Source: Nocardiopsis terrae
GTDB taxonomy: Bacteria; Actinomycetota; Actinomycetes; Streptosporangiales; Streptosporangiaceae
Assembly: GCF_014651695.1 (NCBI RefSeq)
Contig: NZ_BMXJ01000004.1
Coordinates: 492,076 to 556,075 of the forward strand
DNA: 64,000 nucleotides
Direction: 5' to 3'
The first letter of the stretch is position 1. The number at the start of each line of letters is the position of its first letter. The translations under genes and the position numbers were made by a program. Below, piece after piece: positions 38,726 to 48,667 of this stretch. The notes beneath the pieces are model-generated. The model saw nothing but the letters and a program-made list of their open reading frames with translations. It did not search any database and was not told the DNA's origin.

Positions 38726-41700
38726 ATGGGATGGGTAACCGTCAGCGACGAGTACACGGTGTGTCTTCGGGGCGAGGGCTCCCGGGCGCAGCTGGTCTGC
38801 CGCAACCCCAAGGGCCGTGAGCTGGCACGCGTGCCCTCGTCCCTCGGCAGGGATCCGGCTGTCATCGCCCTGCGGGACCTGCGCGGACGCCTCGCCCGGC
38901 ATGAGGAGGACGTCCACGCGCAGGTCCGGACGTGGGTGCTGCGTTCGCTGTCGGTCCCGGCCGTGCTGCTCACCGCGGTCTGGTCCGACCCCGTCTGGCG
39001 GAAGGCGCTGACCGGGATCGTCGTCGTCCCCGACCCCGACGGCCCGGACACCGGGGAACCCGGCGCGGTCGGTGACACCCACCCCGAGCGCGGCGTGGAG
39101 CTGGTGGCCCTGGACGGTACCCGCAGCTGGTCGACGGCGTCTGTTCTCAGCCTTCCCCATCCCGTCCGGCTCGGCGCGGACCTGTCCTCCTGGCGCGCGC
39201 TCGCCGACAGGCACGGCACCGCGGACGGATCCCCTCAGCTGGACCGCCCCGTGTGGCGACGCCCGGACGACTTCGCCCCCGGGACGAGTTCCGTCGGCCT
39301 CAAGCACTCCTTCGGCTACGACGCGGGAGCGGCTTTCGAGAAGCGGGCCAACCAGTTCGGTGGACGGATCCGCGGCGAGACGGCCCACTTCCAGGTCTAC
39401 GGGGCCGATCACGGCGCCGGACCGGTCCCCGTGACCGTGGGGCTGCGCTGGCAGGGGCTGGAGAGCTGCGTGGCGGTCAATGACCTGGCCTGGCACCCTC
39501 GCTCCGGCCCGGTCGACGACGTCGCCTGGTCCGAGGGCGTGAACATCCTCATGGAGCTGTACGAACGCAGTCCCGACGCCGGGGACGACCGGGGCGGCAC
39601 CGAACAGCAGCAGGTGCCCGCGGTGGAGTACCGAACCGGTGACCCGGCACCGCCCAGACCGCTCCCCGTCCGCGACGAACGCGCCTGCCTCGTCCACGCC
39701 GGCGGTGTCGCGCTCTCCCCCGCCCGGGACGGGGAGGACGCGCTCATCGCGCTCGGGCTGTCCCACCCCGCACTCGACGGGCACGTCGTCACGCTGGTCC
39801 CCGACCACTCGGCCGCGGGTCGGCGGGTCCTCTGGGAAGCCCTGGGCCTGGTCCACCACTCCGAAACCGGGGTCGGCGCCACCCGTCACCGCCCGCCCGA
39901 GTTCCTGGCCGCCGTGCTCGAACGCCACCCCGCCCAGCTCGAACACGCTCTCGCGCTCCTGCCGGTGCTCCGCGCCCAGGGCGAGGTCGCCCCGGCCAAA
40001 CCCGGACGCGCTCGCAAGGCGCTCGACGAGGCCGCCGACACCTTGCTGCACACCGCTCCCGAACTGCGTCACCTCTTCCTCGACGAGTGCGCGCAGGTCC
40101 TCGCCGAGGTGGGCAACGCCTCCTACGCCACCGGGTTCCACGACCAGGCCAGGGCGGCCGAGCGCGAACTCGACCGCGTGGACGAGGACGCCGTGATCGA
40201 GGCATACGCCCGCTTCCCCGCTCCGGGCTCCCTCCCCCACAGCCTGAAAACCCACGCCAGGGCCCTCGCCGCCCGGCTCGACCCGGCTGAGGCCTACCGC
40301 CGCCACCGCGAGCTGGTCATCGTCTGGTGCGAGGCCGAGCACCGGGCGTCCAAGGACCTCGCGACCGGCTTGGCCACTCTGGCCGGGGCGGCCGGAATCG
40401 TGCCCGGTGACCAGGGCAGCGGCGGTCAGGGAACCGGCGACCGCGAGGCCGACGCACGCGCGGTCCGGGCGATGCTCACCAACGGCTCCCTGGCCCTGGC
40501 ACCGGCGAGGACGTGGAGCACGTTCCTGCCCCTCCTGCACTCGATGGTCGCGGAGGACCCGCGGTTGGGCGGGCTACTGGCCACCCAGATCCCGGCCCCT
40601 TCGGGGCAGACCGCCAAGGCGAAGGCCGCCGCCGCCAGACTCTGGGCCCGTGTGCTCCGGGAGAGCGGGGTCGGGGAGCCCTTCGGTACGGCCTCAGGGG
40701 TTTCCGCCGCCGCGGTCAAACACTGGGCGGACGCGTTCCTGCGCACGTACGCGTGGATGGCGCTTCCGGCCGAAGAGGTCCGCGAACCCCTCCGCCAGGC
40801 CGGGGCGGTGCTGCGCGAGGCGGGCCTGGCCGCCGACTGCTCACCGCTGGTGTCCCCCTTCAGCCGGCACGAACCACAGCCTCTGGGAACACTCGACTTC
40901 GTCGTGTCCTGTGGGATGCCGCTCGAGGGCTACCGCGGCAAGGACCCGGAGGGAGCGGAGCGGCTCCGGGCGATCAACCCGAAGAGCTGGCTGCTCGAAA
41001 CCCCGGCACCACACGACCTCACCGCTCTGGCAGCCGATCCCCTGTGGCGTGGACGCCTGCGGGCCGCGGTGGACGGGTACACACGGTTCGAGAGTACGTC
41101 GGGGTTCGGGCGCTCCACGGATTCGCCCATCCCCGAGGACGGGGGTCATCACGCACGCCGGGTCCGGGAGCAGATGGCGGAGTACACGCGGGGGCTGGTC
41201 CACACACCCGGTTTCGCCGACGTCGTCGATGACATCCTGGCCGACCACCACGCATGGATCAGCGGGCCGAACGCTCCGGGGCTGCCAGTGCTCTACGCGG
41301 CTGTGCGGGCGGCGGAGCGCTTCCTCTGGAGGGAGCCCACCCCGCAGGTCATCGAGCGCGTGGAGCCGATCCTGGCCGGGGTTCGGGCGGCCGAGTCCCT
41401 GGCCGCGACCCTGAGCGGTGGCGTGACCGACGAGCTGCACTTCCCCGTGCTGGAGGGCCTGGATCCCCGCCACTCCTACGCTCTCGAGGAGTGCGGGCCC
41501 GACCTGTACCTCGCCTACCGGGAGGGGACCTTCGACTCCTCGATGAGGCCGGTCGGGCCCGAAGGCCTCGAACCGGTGCTGACGACCCGCTTGAGGTCGT
41601 CCGTCGAAAGACGGTGGTGCTCGGTGTGCCTCACCGCACAGGTCGAGGGCCAACCGCTCGAGAGGTGCACGCACGAGGACGGGAACGGTCCGGGAGAGAC

Positions 41701-42244
41701 CGCTGAGGAACGGGTTCGCTTCCCCGGCGGTGCGGAGGTCACGGTCCGCCGCGTGAGCCGGCACCGCCAGGAACTGGTGGACTCCCAGGGACGAGTCCTG
41801 GCCGCCCACCGCATCGGCCGGGGCGGCTCCAGCGGTCTGATGGCGGTCCGCGAGTACTGCCACCGGTACGCGGCGGGAACCTCGCTGGTGCTTCCGCCGG
41901 GCTGGTGGCAGCACATGCGGGTGCGGGACCCGGAGGGCTCGGCCGCGCTCCGGACCGTGGACACGGAGCTGGCCGCGAAGCTGCTCAAGGCTGTGACGGA
42001 GGATCTGGGACGCGGAATCGCCTCAGCCACGGACCGGGCGGAACCGCGGGACATGGAACTGCCCGAGAAGAGGCGGTGCGTCGACGAGCTCACCTGGATC
42101 GTCCGCTTCTTCCTGCCGGCGATCACCGATGAATGGCTGTTGAAGGGCGTCACCGCACTGGTGTGGACGGCCGTGGAGTGCCGCGAGCGGGCGGCCGCTC
42201 TCCGGAGGCACCCGGCGACCACGGGAGCCCCGGTCCAGAGCTGA
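38726..42244 (+). CDS. DUF4132-family large protein
   Basis: 1,172 residues, no signal peptide or membrane segments. The N-terminus (MGWVTVSDEYTVCLRGEGSR, VCRNPKGRELARVPSSLGRD, VIALRDLRGRLARHEEDVHA, VLRSLSVPAVLLTAVWSDPV) and the DUF4132-like middle (SWSTASVLSLPHPVRLG; RPDDFAPGTSSVGLKHSF; FGGRIRGETAHFQVYGADHG) follow actinobacterial DUF4132 proteins. A CxxC-type pair (WCSVCLTAQ) lies in the C-terminal quarter. Biochemical function is unknown. Relatives are often near MoxR ATPases or VWA proteins, but here the gene stands alone beside an LRR remnant. Confidence 0.8.
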   Translation: MGWVTVSDEYTVCLRGEGSRAQLVCRNPKGRELARVPSSLGRDPAVIALRDLRGRLARHEEDVHAQVRTWVLRSLSVPAVLLTAVWSDPVWRKALTGIVVVPDPDGPDTGEPGAVGDTHPERGVELVALDGTRSWSTASVLSLPHPVRLGADLSSWRALADRHGTADGSPQLDRPVWRRPDDFAPGTSSVGLKHSFGYDAGAAFEKRANQFGGRIRGETAHFQVYGADHGAGPVPVTVGLRWQGLESCVAVNDLAWHPRSGPVDDVAWSEGVNILMELYERSPDAGDDRGGTEQQQVPAVEYRTGDPAPPRPLPVRDERACLVHAGGVALSPARDGEDALIALGLSHPALDGHVVTLVPDHSAAGRRVLWEALGLVHHSETGVGATRHRPPEFLAAVLERHPAQLEHALALLPVLRAQGEVAPAKPGRARKALDEAADTLLHTAPELRHLFLDECAQVLAEVGNASYATGFHDQARAAERELDRVDEDAVIEAYARFPAPGSLPHSLKTHARALAARLDPAEAYRRHRELVIVWCEAEHRASKDLATGLATLAGAAGIVPGDQGSGGQGTGDREADARAVRAMLTNGSLALAPARTWSTFLPLLHSMVAEDPRLGGLLATQIPAPSGQTAKAKAAAARLWARVLRESGVGEPFGTASGVSAAAVKHWADAFLRTYAWMALPAEEVREPLRQAGAVLREAGLAADCSPLVSPFSRHEPQPLGTLDFVVSCGMPLEGYRGKDPEGAERLRAINPKSWLLETPAPHDLTALAADPLWRGRLRAAVDGYTRFESTSGFGRSTDSPIPEDGGHHARRVREQMAEYTRGLVHTPGFADVVDDILADHHAWISGPNAPGLPVLYAAVRAAERFLWREPTPQVIERVEPILAGVRAAESLAATLSGGVTDELHFPVLEGLDPRHSYALEECGPDLYLAYREGTFDSSMRPVGPEGLEPVLTTRLRSSVERRWCSVCLTAQVEGQPLERCTHEDGNGPGETAEERVRFPGGAEVTVRRVSRHRQELVDSQGRVLAAHRIGRGGSSGLMAVREYCHRYAAGTSLVLPPGWWQHMRVRDPEGSAALRTVDTELAAKLLKAVTEDLGRGIASATDRAEPRDMELPEKRRCVDELTWIVRFFLPAITDEWLLKGVTALVWTAVECRERAAALRRHPATTGAPVQS

Positions 42245-42301
42245 GGTACGGGGCTCCCTACCCGAACCCCGTGCTCCGCTCGGCCGAGCTGAGGTACGGG
42301 G
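42238..42301. repeat. 16 bp direct repeat at the DUF4132 3' end
   Basis: GAGCTGAGGTACGGGG occurs at 42238-42253, spanning the stop codon, and again at 42286-42301. It suggests a small local duplication of the gene's end. Confidence 0.6.
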
Positions 42302-42319
42302 TTCGTCGGCGCAAGGTGC

Positions 42320-42943
42320 TCAGGTGGCGGGGACGACCGGTTGCCGGAGGACGGTGCGGAGCTTCTCGGGTGCGGCCCTTCGGAAGTCGCTGAGGTAGAC
42401 CTCGTGATGCCTGCCGACCATCCGCAGCCCGTTCTCCGGGATGAACTCGTCGTGCATCCGCGCGAGTACGTCCGCCTCCTCGTCGAAGGGACCGACGTGC
42501 AGCGTCTGCACGCAGCGGCCTTCGGAAAGCGCTTCCAGGCGGATGTCGTCGAGCCGCGGCGGTCGTCTCCCCGCCCCGGCACGTTCGACGGCGGCGGCGA
42601 CCATGTCCTGGCCGATCCATTCCGGGACCATGATCATCAGCGTCCAGAGCCACCGCGACTTGTCCCGCGAGACGGTGAAGGAGTCCATGTCCGGGGCCCA
42701 CCACAGGCCCTCCAGGGGCGGGACCACGTAGTCACGGCCCAACTCCTGTTTGCTGGCGAACTTCAGCCTGTGGGCGACCGGGTAGAGCGACTCGACCGCC
42801 TCGGTGAAGACCGGCGAGGCGGTCGGGTCGCCGTGGCCGTCCACCATCAGGTACCGCAGGTCGGGGACGTCCAGGATCCGGAACCGGCCGCGCCCGGCCC
42901 GGTAGGAGTCGAGGCTTCTCTTGAAGTCGGTCTTGTCCGTCAT
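42320..42943 (-). CDS. GyrI-like small-molecule-binding domain protein
   Basis: 207 residues of the stand-alone GyrI-like/SOUL-fold type. Recognisable blocks: RILDVPDLRYLMVDGHGDPT, FTEAVESLYPVAHRLKFASK, PPLEGLWWAPDMDSF, SEGRCVQTLHVGPFDEEADV, and GRHHEVYLSDFRRAAPEKLR at the C-terminus. Related proteins bind or hydrolyse cytotoxic compounds or act as effector-binding modules. It has no DNA-binding domain. It is convergent with the DUF4132 gene and divergent from the M14 peptidase gene. Confidence 0.85.
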   Translation of the reverse strand: MTDKTDFKRSLDSYRAGRGRFRILDVPDLRYLMVDGHGDPTASPVFTEAVESLYPVAHRLKFASKQELGRDYVVPPLEGLWWAPDMDSFTVSRDKSRWLWTLMIMVPEWIGQDMVAAAVERAGAGRRPPRLDDIRLEALSEGRCVQTLHVGPFDEEADVLARMHDEFIPENGLRMVGRHHEVYLSDFRRAAPEKLRTVLRQPVVPAT

Positions 42944-43308
42944 CGGCCGTCCGCGCTCCCGCTCCGAGGGCGCCGGAGGGAGCGGGTCCATCCCGGGTCC
43001 GCTCCGGCGCTCCGCCAACATCTCCCGCCTTACCGTCCTTGACGCGACCCTGGCAGCACGACAGCCTCTGAGCAACAACCAGATCCGGGTACGTGACGGC
43101 GGCCGCGCCGTCCACCCGGGCGCCTCCCCCCGTACCCCCTCCCCCGACCCCCGTCACCGAGCACGTTGATCCCGACGGTGTGAGTGCTGTCCAGTGGTCC
43201 CGCGGCCGGTCCGACCGTGCCCGTCCGCCCCCGCCCGAACGGCGGTGGCGCCACTTGCCGCGGAGGCCGGGCCACCCGCCCGCTCCGCGCTGAGCGCAAA
43301 GGACCGGA
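42944..43308. other. divergent promoter region, nothing specific recognised
   Basis: 365 bp between the divergent GyrI-like and M14 peptidase genes. It must hold both promoters, but I see no convincing operator, hairpin or small gene. Confidence 0.4.
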
Positions 43309-45744
43309 ATGGGACAAGCGACATGGAGCGGGTCGCGGCGTGCGCGCCGCGCCGGACTCGTCGTCGGGGCGGCCGCCGCGCTGCTGCTGCCGACGGCGGT
43401 GCCGGCCGCGGCCGAACCCGACACGGCGGTACTGGAACTCGACGAGACATCGGTGGTGGAGGTCCTCCTCGACGACCGGGACGAGCTCGACCGGCTCGTG
43501 GAGCTGGGCGGGGACATCGCCCGACTGGACCCGTCGGGTGAGCACGGGTTCGTCGCCCAGGCCGTGATCGGCCCCTTCGACCTGGACACCTACAACGACG
43601 CCGGGTTCACCTTCGGCGACGTGCTCTTCACCGAGTCCGACTCCCGGGACCGCCTCGACGAACGCGAGGCGACCATCGAACGGCTACGGGCCGAGAACGG
43701 GTCCGAGGAGGGGGTGGGCACGCTCTCCGACACCGACGAGCTGCAGGTCCTGCGGGCGGACTACTTCGAGGGCCGAAACGGCGACTACCTGTCCGTGGAG
43801 GTCGGCTCCAGCTCCGGGCAGAGCGGGAACTTCCAGCTGACCGTGGAACGCGACGCCGGGCCCGGCACCGAGATCGGTGACGGCGGCACCCAGACGCTGA
43901 ACCGCTTCGTCGACGTCGGGGTGTACATGTACCACCGCGGCCAGGCGGAGGTGGCCAAGCGGCCCGAACGCGTCCGGGTCACCAGCCCGCACGGCGGCAC
44001 CGCCGTCGCGGAGGTCACCGAGTGGCTGCCGGACCCCGACGGGCCCGGGGACCCGCTGCCCCACACCGACTTCCTCAACGCCTACATGACACCGGGCGAA
44101 CTCTACGACCGGATCCACCAGATCGCCGACGAGTTCCCCGACATCGCCGAGGTCGTCGAACTGCCCCACCCGACCAACGGCTACCGCCGCCACGCCCAGG
44201 CGATCCTCGGTGTGGACGTCAACGGCCGCAACGCCGACCGCGGCGTCGTCGTGGAGTCGCTCGTGTACGGCCACGAGGGCGGAAACGACGTCGTCGTGGA
44301 CCTGGCGGCCCCCGGCACACCGGACTCCGAACTGTCGGTGGGGGTGGAGGGCGAGGAGATCACCGTGTCCCTGGCCACCGACGGCAGCGGCGCGGTCACC
44401 ACGACCGCGGCGCAGGTCGTGGACGCGGTCAACGCCGGGGCGGGCGACCTGGTCCGCGCCTTCACCTTCCGGGGCAACGCCGGAGACGGGGTGGTGGAGC
44501 CGGAGAGGGTGCGTGCCAGCGACTTCCTCGACGCACCCGAGGACGTGTCCCGCGAACCGGCGCCGGTCTACGCGCTGCGCATCGGTTCCACCCGGGACGG
44601 CTCCAGGACCGGTGTGCTGGGTTACGCCCAGGAGCACGCACGGGAGTGGCAGACCCCCCTGGTGACCATCGAGACCGCCGAGCGCCTGGTGCGCAACTAC
44701 GGCATCCACGAGACCACCACCGAGCTGGTGGACGAGCTGGACATCTTCCTGATGCCCTCGTTCAACCCCGACGGCGCGAACTACTCGTTCCACGACGTAC
44801 CGCTGCACCGCAAGAACATGACCAACTACTGCGGCACCGAGGGCGCCCGCGACCAGTGGGCCGTGGAGCGGGGGGCGCAGTGGGGCGTGGACAACAACCG
44901 CAACTACGGCGCCTACACCCTGTGGGACGGCTACTCCGGGGCCTCGTTCAACTGCACCGCCACCACGTTCGCCGGACCCGAGGAGCTGGGGCCGCTGTCG
45001 CAGCCGGAGAACCAGAACCTGGTGTGGCTGGTCGACACCCACGACAACATCGACTTCTCGATGAACATCCACTCCTCCGGCGACTACTTCATGTGGTCCC
45101 CGGGCGCCTACGTCGCCGACGGGCGCGTCTCCACCCCCCGGCCGACGGCGATGGAGGAGGCCTACTTCTGGGAGTCGTCGGCGAGCATCCTGGGAGCGAT
45201 CAAGGAGCACCGCGGCACCGTGGTCACCCCGGCCCGCACCGGTCCGATCATCGACGTGCTGTACTCCGCGGCGGGCAACTCCGGCGACCACCTCTGGTAC
45301 GAGAACGGGATCTTCGCCTGGAACTTCGAACTGGGCCAGGCGGGGTTCCAGCCACCGTGGGAGGAGGCCCACGCCCAGGGCATGGAGTACTCCAACGGGC
45401 TGTACACCATGCTGGAGGTGGCCCTGGCTCACCAGAACGACCGGTTCCGCCCGCGTTCGGGAGCCTCGCCGCGCCACGGCGGGCACACCGGACCGGTGGA
45501 GGTCGTCTTCGAGACCAGCGAGCCCGCCGAGATCCACTACACCCTCGACGGCAGCCGTCCGGACTTCGACTCCCCCAAGCTGGAGCTGACGGGCGTGCGC
45601 GGGGAGCGGGAGACCCTGCTGATCGAGGAGACCACCACCGTCCACTGGTTCGCGGTGGACGTCGCGGGCAACATCGAGGGCGGCTACGACCCCGGCGGTA
45701 GGGCCCGGAACCACCGCAGGGGCACCTGGACGATCGTGGACTGA
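43309..45744 (+). CDS. secreted M14 zinc carboxypeptidase with C-terminal chitobiase-type domain
   Basis: 811 residues; ATG 43309 with AAGGA 5 nt upstream. A cleavable signal peptide (~1-36) contains twin arginines (SRRARRAGLVV), so Sec or Tat export is possible. A ~200-residue N-terminal region precedes the M14 domain. Zinc ligands: His443 and Glu446 in QEHAREW, and His588 in NIHSSGDYF; catalytic Glu674 in WNFELGQ. A ~110-residue insertion rich in Val/Gly (~325-435) splits the domain before the HxxE motif. The C-terminus (PVEVVFETSEPAEIHYTLDG) is a chitobiase/beta-hexosaminidase C-terminal-like module. It probably trims peptides outside the cell. Confidence 0.9.
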   Translation: MGQATWSGSRRARRAGLVVGAAAALLLPTAVPAAAEPDTAVLELDETSVVEVLLDDRDELDRLVELGGDIARLDPSGEHGFVAQAVIGPFDLDTYNDAGFTFGDVLFTESDSRDRLDEREATIERLRAENGSEEGVGTLSDTDELQVLRADYFEGRNGDYLSVEVGSSSGQSGNFQLTVERDAGPGTEIGDGGTQTLNRFVDVGVYMYHRGQAEVAKRPERVRVTSPHGGTAVAEVTEWLPDPDGPGDPLPHTDFLNAYMTPGELYDRIHQIADEFPDIAEVVELPHPTNGYRRHAQAILGVDVNGRNADRGVVVESLVYGHEGGNDVVVDLAAPGTPDSELSVGVEGEEITVSLATDGSGAVTTTAAQVVDAVNAGAGDLVRAFTFRGNAGDGVVEPERVRASDFLDAPEDVSREPAPVYALRIGSTRDGSRTGVLGYAQEHAREWQTPLVTIETAERLVRNYGIHETTTELVDELDIFLMPSFNPDGANYSFHDVPLHRKNMTNYCGTEGARDQWAVERGAQWGVDNNRNYGAYTLWDGYSGASFNCTATTFAGPEELGPLSQPENQNLVWLVDTHDNIDFSMNIHSSGDYFMWSPGAYVADGRVSTPRPTAMEEAYFWESSASILGAIKEHRGTVVTPARTGPIIDVLYSAAGNSGDHLWYENGIFAWNFELGQAGFQPPWEEAHAQGMEYSNGLYTMLEVALAHQNDRFRPRSGASPRHGGHTGPVEVVFETSEPAEIHYTLDGSRPDFDSPKLELTGVRGERETLLIEETTTVHWFAVDVAGNIEGGYDPGGRARNHRRGTWTIVD

Positions 45745-45783
45745 GTCCGTCGCGGTCCGGAGTCGGTCGGGCCGCATCCGGAA

Positions 45784-45820
45784 CGGCCGGCCCGCCCGAA
45801 TGCATCGGGCGGGCCGGCCG
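45784..45820. terminator. perfect 16 bp bidirectional terminator
   Basis: Arms 45784-45799 and 45805-45820 are fully complementary with a 5 nt loop, between the convergent peptidase and pectate lyase genes. Confidence 0.85.
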
Positions 45821-45856
45821 GCGTCCAGGCTGCTTCGGCGCTGTCGGCCGGATCGG

Positions 45857-48583
45857 TTACAGGTCGACCTCACTGCCGCCGATGGTCACCACGAGGCGGC
45901 CGTCGGAGTCGAAGCTCCAGTCCAGGTCCCCGGAGTACTGGGAGCAGCGGGAACCGTTGGAGCCGTCCCAGAACTGGTTCGAGCCGTCGGCGTCGCCCCG
46001 GTACCGGTCGGTCGAGCCGCTGTCGCACGAGGTGTTGCCGCGGAACACCGAGTCGCCGCCGTCGAACTGGAAGTTGCGCTCCTCGTTGCCGATGCTCAGG
46101 TTGTTCGAGACCGTCATGGTGCCGGGGTTCGAGTTGTAGGTGAAACCGTGCTTGCCGTTCTCGAAGGCGATGTTGTGGTGGACGTCGTGGTCCACCTCGA
46201 TGCCCGCACCGCCGAGCTTGAAGCCGTTGCGGTCGCCGTCCGAGTGCTGGGAGCCGTCCGAGAGCGAGCCGTTGCCGAACGCCAGCGAGTGTTCGATGGT
46301 CACCTCGCCGATCGGGCCCGTGTCCGACTTGGTGTACAGGTCGTAGCCGTCGTCGATGTTGTTGTAGGCCACGGTGTGGCGGAACACGTTCCCCTCCCCG
46401 ACGGTGAGCTTGGGGGCGAACCCGTCGGCGTCCTCACCGTCGGAGTCGGCGTTGTCGTGCGAGACCGAGCTGACGATCAGGTTGTTCGAGGGCCACTCCG
46501 ACTTGGGGGCGCCGGCGGTGTACCGCGACAGCTGCAGCCCGGTGTCGCGGTTGAACCGGGTGGTCACCCTCTCGATGACGTTGTCGTTGCCGCCCAGCAG
46601 GATGCCGTTGTCGCCGGCGCGCTCGACGACGATGCCGTTGATGTGCCACCAGTCGCCGCCGATGGCCAGTCCCCGGTTGGCGGAGTCCTCGCTCTGGGCG
46701 GAGAAGTTCAGTACGGGGGTCTCACCGGGGTAGGCGAACAGCTCGTTGCGGTCGTTCGACAGGCCGTCGTTCCCCGGCTCGATGTGCACCGTCTCGGAGA
46801 GGTCGTAGGTGCCGTCGCGCATGTAGATCGACCCGCCGGGCTCGATCCGGTCGATCGCCGAGGGGAGCGTGGTCGGGTCGGACTCGGTGCCGTCGGCGCC
46901 GTCACTGCCGCCCGGGGCCACGAAGAGCTCGTCGCCCGAGGGCGGCGGGGTGTCGCCGCCACCGTCCGGAGGCGTGTCACCGCCGTCATCCGGCGGGGTG
47001 TCCCCTCCGCCGTCCTGCGGCGAGCCGGCGTAGGTCTCGAACTCGGCGACGCGCGGCGTGCCGTCCGAGCTGGTGATCTCGAAGTTGATCTTTCGCAGCG
47101 CCGTCGGGTCGAAGGTGATGACGCCGGCTCCGCTGCCGGTGGTCAGGACGTCGCCGCTGTCGTGCTCCACGACCTGCCAGGAGCCGATGTTGCCTTCGGC
47201 CCCGGCCGCCTCGCGGATGTTGATCGCGGACACCGTGGTGTCGGAGCCCCACTTGACCGAAATACGGCCGGTCGGACCGGTCGGCGACCAGTAGCTGCTC
47301 ATGTCGCCGTCGATGGCGTTCCCGTAGCTGGTCCCGCTGGCCTTGCCGGAGCCGTCGGCGCCGGCCCCGATGCTGAGGTTGGTCCCGTCGGGGGGATCGG
47401 TCGGTTCCGGCTCGGAGGGGTCGGTCGGGTCCGGGTCGACCGGGTCGGTGGGGTCCGGGTCGGTCGGCTCGGTCGGCTCCTCCGCTTCGCAGTCGCCGTC
47501 CGAGGTGCGGTTGCCCCTGCCCGCACCCGCGGTCTGCTCCAGCACCTCCAGCACGCAGCCGGCGTCGTCGAGCTCGTAGGAGTACGGAATGCTCACCGAG
47601 GTGTTGGACTGCGGGTCGGGGCCGGCGGGGTAGTTCTTGTCGCCCTCGTCGGACCAGGTCACGTTGTCGAAGATGTTGCCGCTGACCTCCCAGGAACCCT
47701 TCTCGTTGGTGTAGAAGGTGCCCAGGACGTCCTTCGAGTCCTTGAAGTAGTTGTTCTCCACCTTCGCACTGGCCCCGGCCCGGGAGTTGATGCCGGACTT
47801 GTGCAGCTCCGAGTAGTGGTTGTTGTACATGTGCCCGGTGCCGCCGCGCAGCAGGGGGGCGCGCGAGTCGATGTTCTCGTACAGGTTGTGGTGGTAGGTG
47901 ACGTAGCCGTTCGAGCGGTCGCTCTCGCTGGATCCGACCAGGCCGCCGCGGCCGGAGTTGCGCAGGGTGCTGTAGGAGAGGGTGACGTACCGGGTGTTGT
48001 TCTTCAGGTCGAAGAGGGCGTCGTAGCCCTCCGACTCCCCGCCCGAGGCCTCCAGGGTGACGTGGTCGACCCAGACGTTGCGGACGTCGCTCTCCATCCC
48101 GATGGCGTCACCGCCGTTGGAGGTGGGCGAGCCGGACTTCTTGACGTTCCGGACGGTCACGTTCTGGATGATGATGTTGCTGGACTCGCGGATGTGGATG
48201 CCCAGCTGGTCGAACACGGCTCCGCCGCCGGTCCCGACGATCGTGACGTTGCTGATCCGCTTGAGCTCGATCACGTCGTCCGCGGTGTCGCAACCGTCGC
48301 CCGACACCTTGGAGGTGTTGCCGTGGTTGATGGTCCCCTCCACCTCGATGATGATCGGGGTGTCGGTGCCGGGCCGCTCGCACAGGGCTTCGTGGATCTC
48401 GGTTCCGGTGGTGGCCCGGACCTTCTGCCCGCCGGCGCCGCCGGTGGTTCCGCCGTTCTCGCTCGCGTAACCCGTGGCGTCGCCGGTCTGCGCCGATGCC
48501 GAGGACATCGCACCCAGACCGGCCGCCACCATGGCCGCCACGGCCATCGTCGACAGGAGTCGACGCGTGCTTGTTCGTCTCAC
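45857..48583 (-). CDS. secreted bifunctional pectate lyase, PL1 plus PL9 domains
   Basis: 908 residues from GTG 48583 (AAGGG upstream). Signal peptide ~1-32. PL1 pectate lyase ~40-365 (GMESDVRNVWVDHVTLEA; VTYHHNLYENIDSRAPLLRG; MYNNHYSELHKSGINSRAGA). A Pro-Thr-Asp/Glu linker. A discoidin-like carbohydrate-binding region ~420-560 (ISVKWGSDTTVSAINIREAA). A GGGDTPP-type linker. A PL9-like beta-helix ~590-908 (LFVAPGGSDGADGTESDPTT, LPSAIDRIEPGGSIYMRDGT, ADGFAPKLTVGEGNVFRHTV). The two lyases probably attack pectin in complementary ways outside the cell. LacI-type operators upstream suggest induction by pectin sugars. Confidence 0.93.
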   Translation of the reverse strand: MRRTSTRRLLSTMAVAAMVAAGLGAMSSASAQTGDATGYASENGGTTGGAGGQKVRATTGTEIHEALCERPGTDTPIIIEVEGTINHGNTSKVSGDGCDTADDVIELKRISNVTIVGTGGGAVFDQLGIHIRESSNIIIQNVTVRNVKKSGSPTSNGGDAIGMESDVRNVWVDHVTLEASGGESEGYDALFDLKNNTRYVTLSYSTLRNSGRGGLVGSSESDRSNGYVTYHHNLYENIDSRAPLLRGGTGHMYNNHYSELHKSGINSRAGASAKVENNYFKDSKDVLGTFYTNEKGSWEVSGNIFDNVTWSDEGDKNYPAGPDPQSNTSVSIPYSYELDDAGCVLEVLEQTAGAGRGNRTSDGDCEAEEPTEPTDPDPTDPVDPDPTDPSEPEPTDPPDGTNLSIGAGADGSGKASGTSYGNAIDGDMSSYWSPTGPTGRISVKWGSDTTVSAINIREAAGAEGNIGSWQVVEHDSGDVLTTGSGAGVITFDPTALRKINFEITSSDGTPRVAEFETYAGSPQDGGGDTPPDDGGDTPPDGGGDTPPPSGDELFVAPGGSDGADGTESDPTTLPSAIDRIEPGGSIYMRDGTYDLSETVHIEPGNDGLSNDRNELFAYPGETPVLNFSAQSEDSANRGLAIGGDWWHINGIVVERAGDNGILLGGNDNVIERVTTRFNRDTGLQLSRYTAGAPKSEWPSNNLIVSSVSHDNADSDGEDADGFAPKLTVGEGNVFRHTVAYNNIDDGYDLYTKSDTGPIGEVTIEHSLAFGNGSLSDGSQHSDGDRNGFKLGGAGIEVDHDVHHNIAFENGKHGFTYNSNPGTMTVSNNLSIGNEERNFQFDGGDSVFRGNTSCDSGSTDRYRGDADGSNQFWDGSNGSRCSQYSGDLDWSFDSDGRLVVTIGGSEVDL

Positions 48584-48637
48584 TGCTTACCCTTCGTAGT
48601 GGAGCATGAGCTTTGAAGTGCTTTACCTGAGAGTAGA

Positions 48638-48649
48638 GAAAGCGCTTTC
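48638..48649. promoter_or_regulatory. LacI-type palindromic operator
   Basis: GAAAGCGCTTTC, a perfect 12 bp palindrome with the central CG of LacI-family operators, 55 bp upstream of the pectate lyase start. Confidence 0.65.
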
Positions 48650-48667
48650 CATGTCAAGGGGTGTTAA

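Noticed and set aside
45800..48616. A 938-codon open frame on the plus strand opposite the pectate lyase gene
   Set aside because: Antisense frame of high-GC coding DNA; low-complexity Val/Gly/Arg product with no family, while the minus strand has signal peptide, catalytic folds and linkers.
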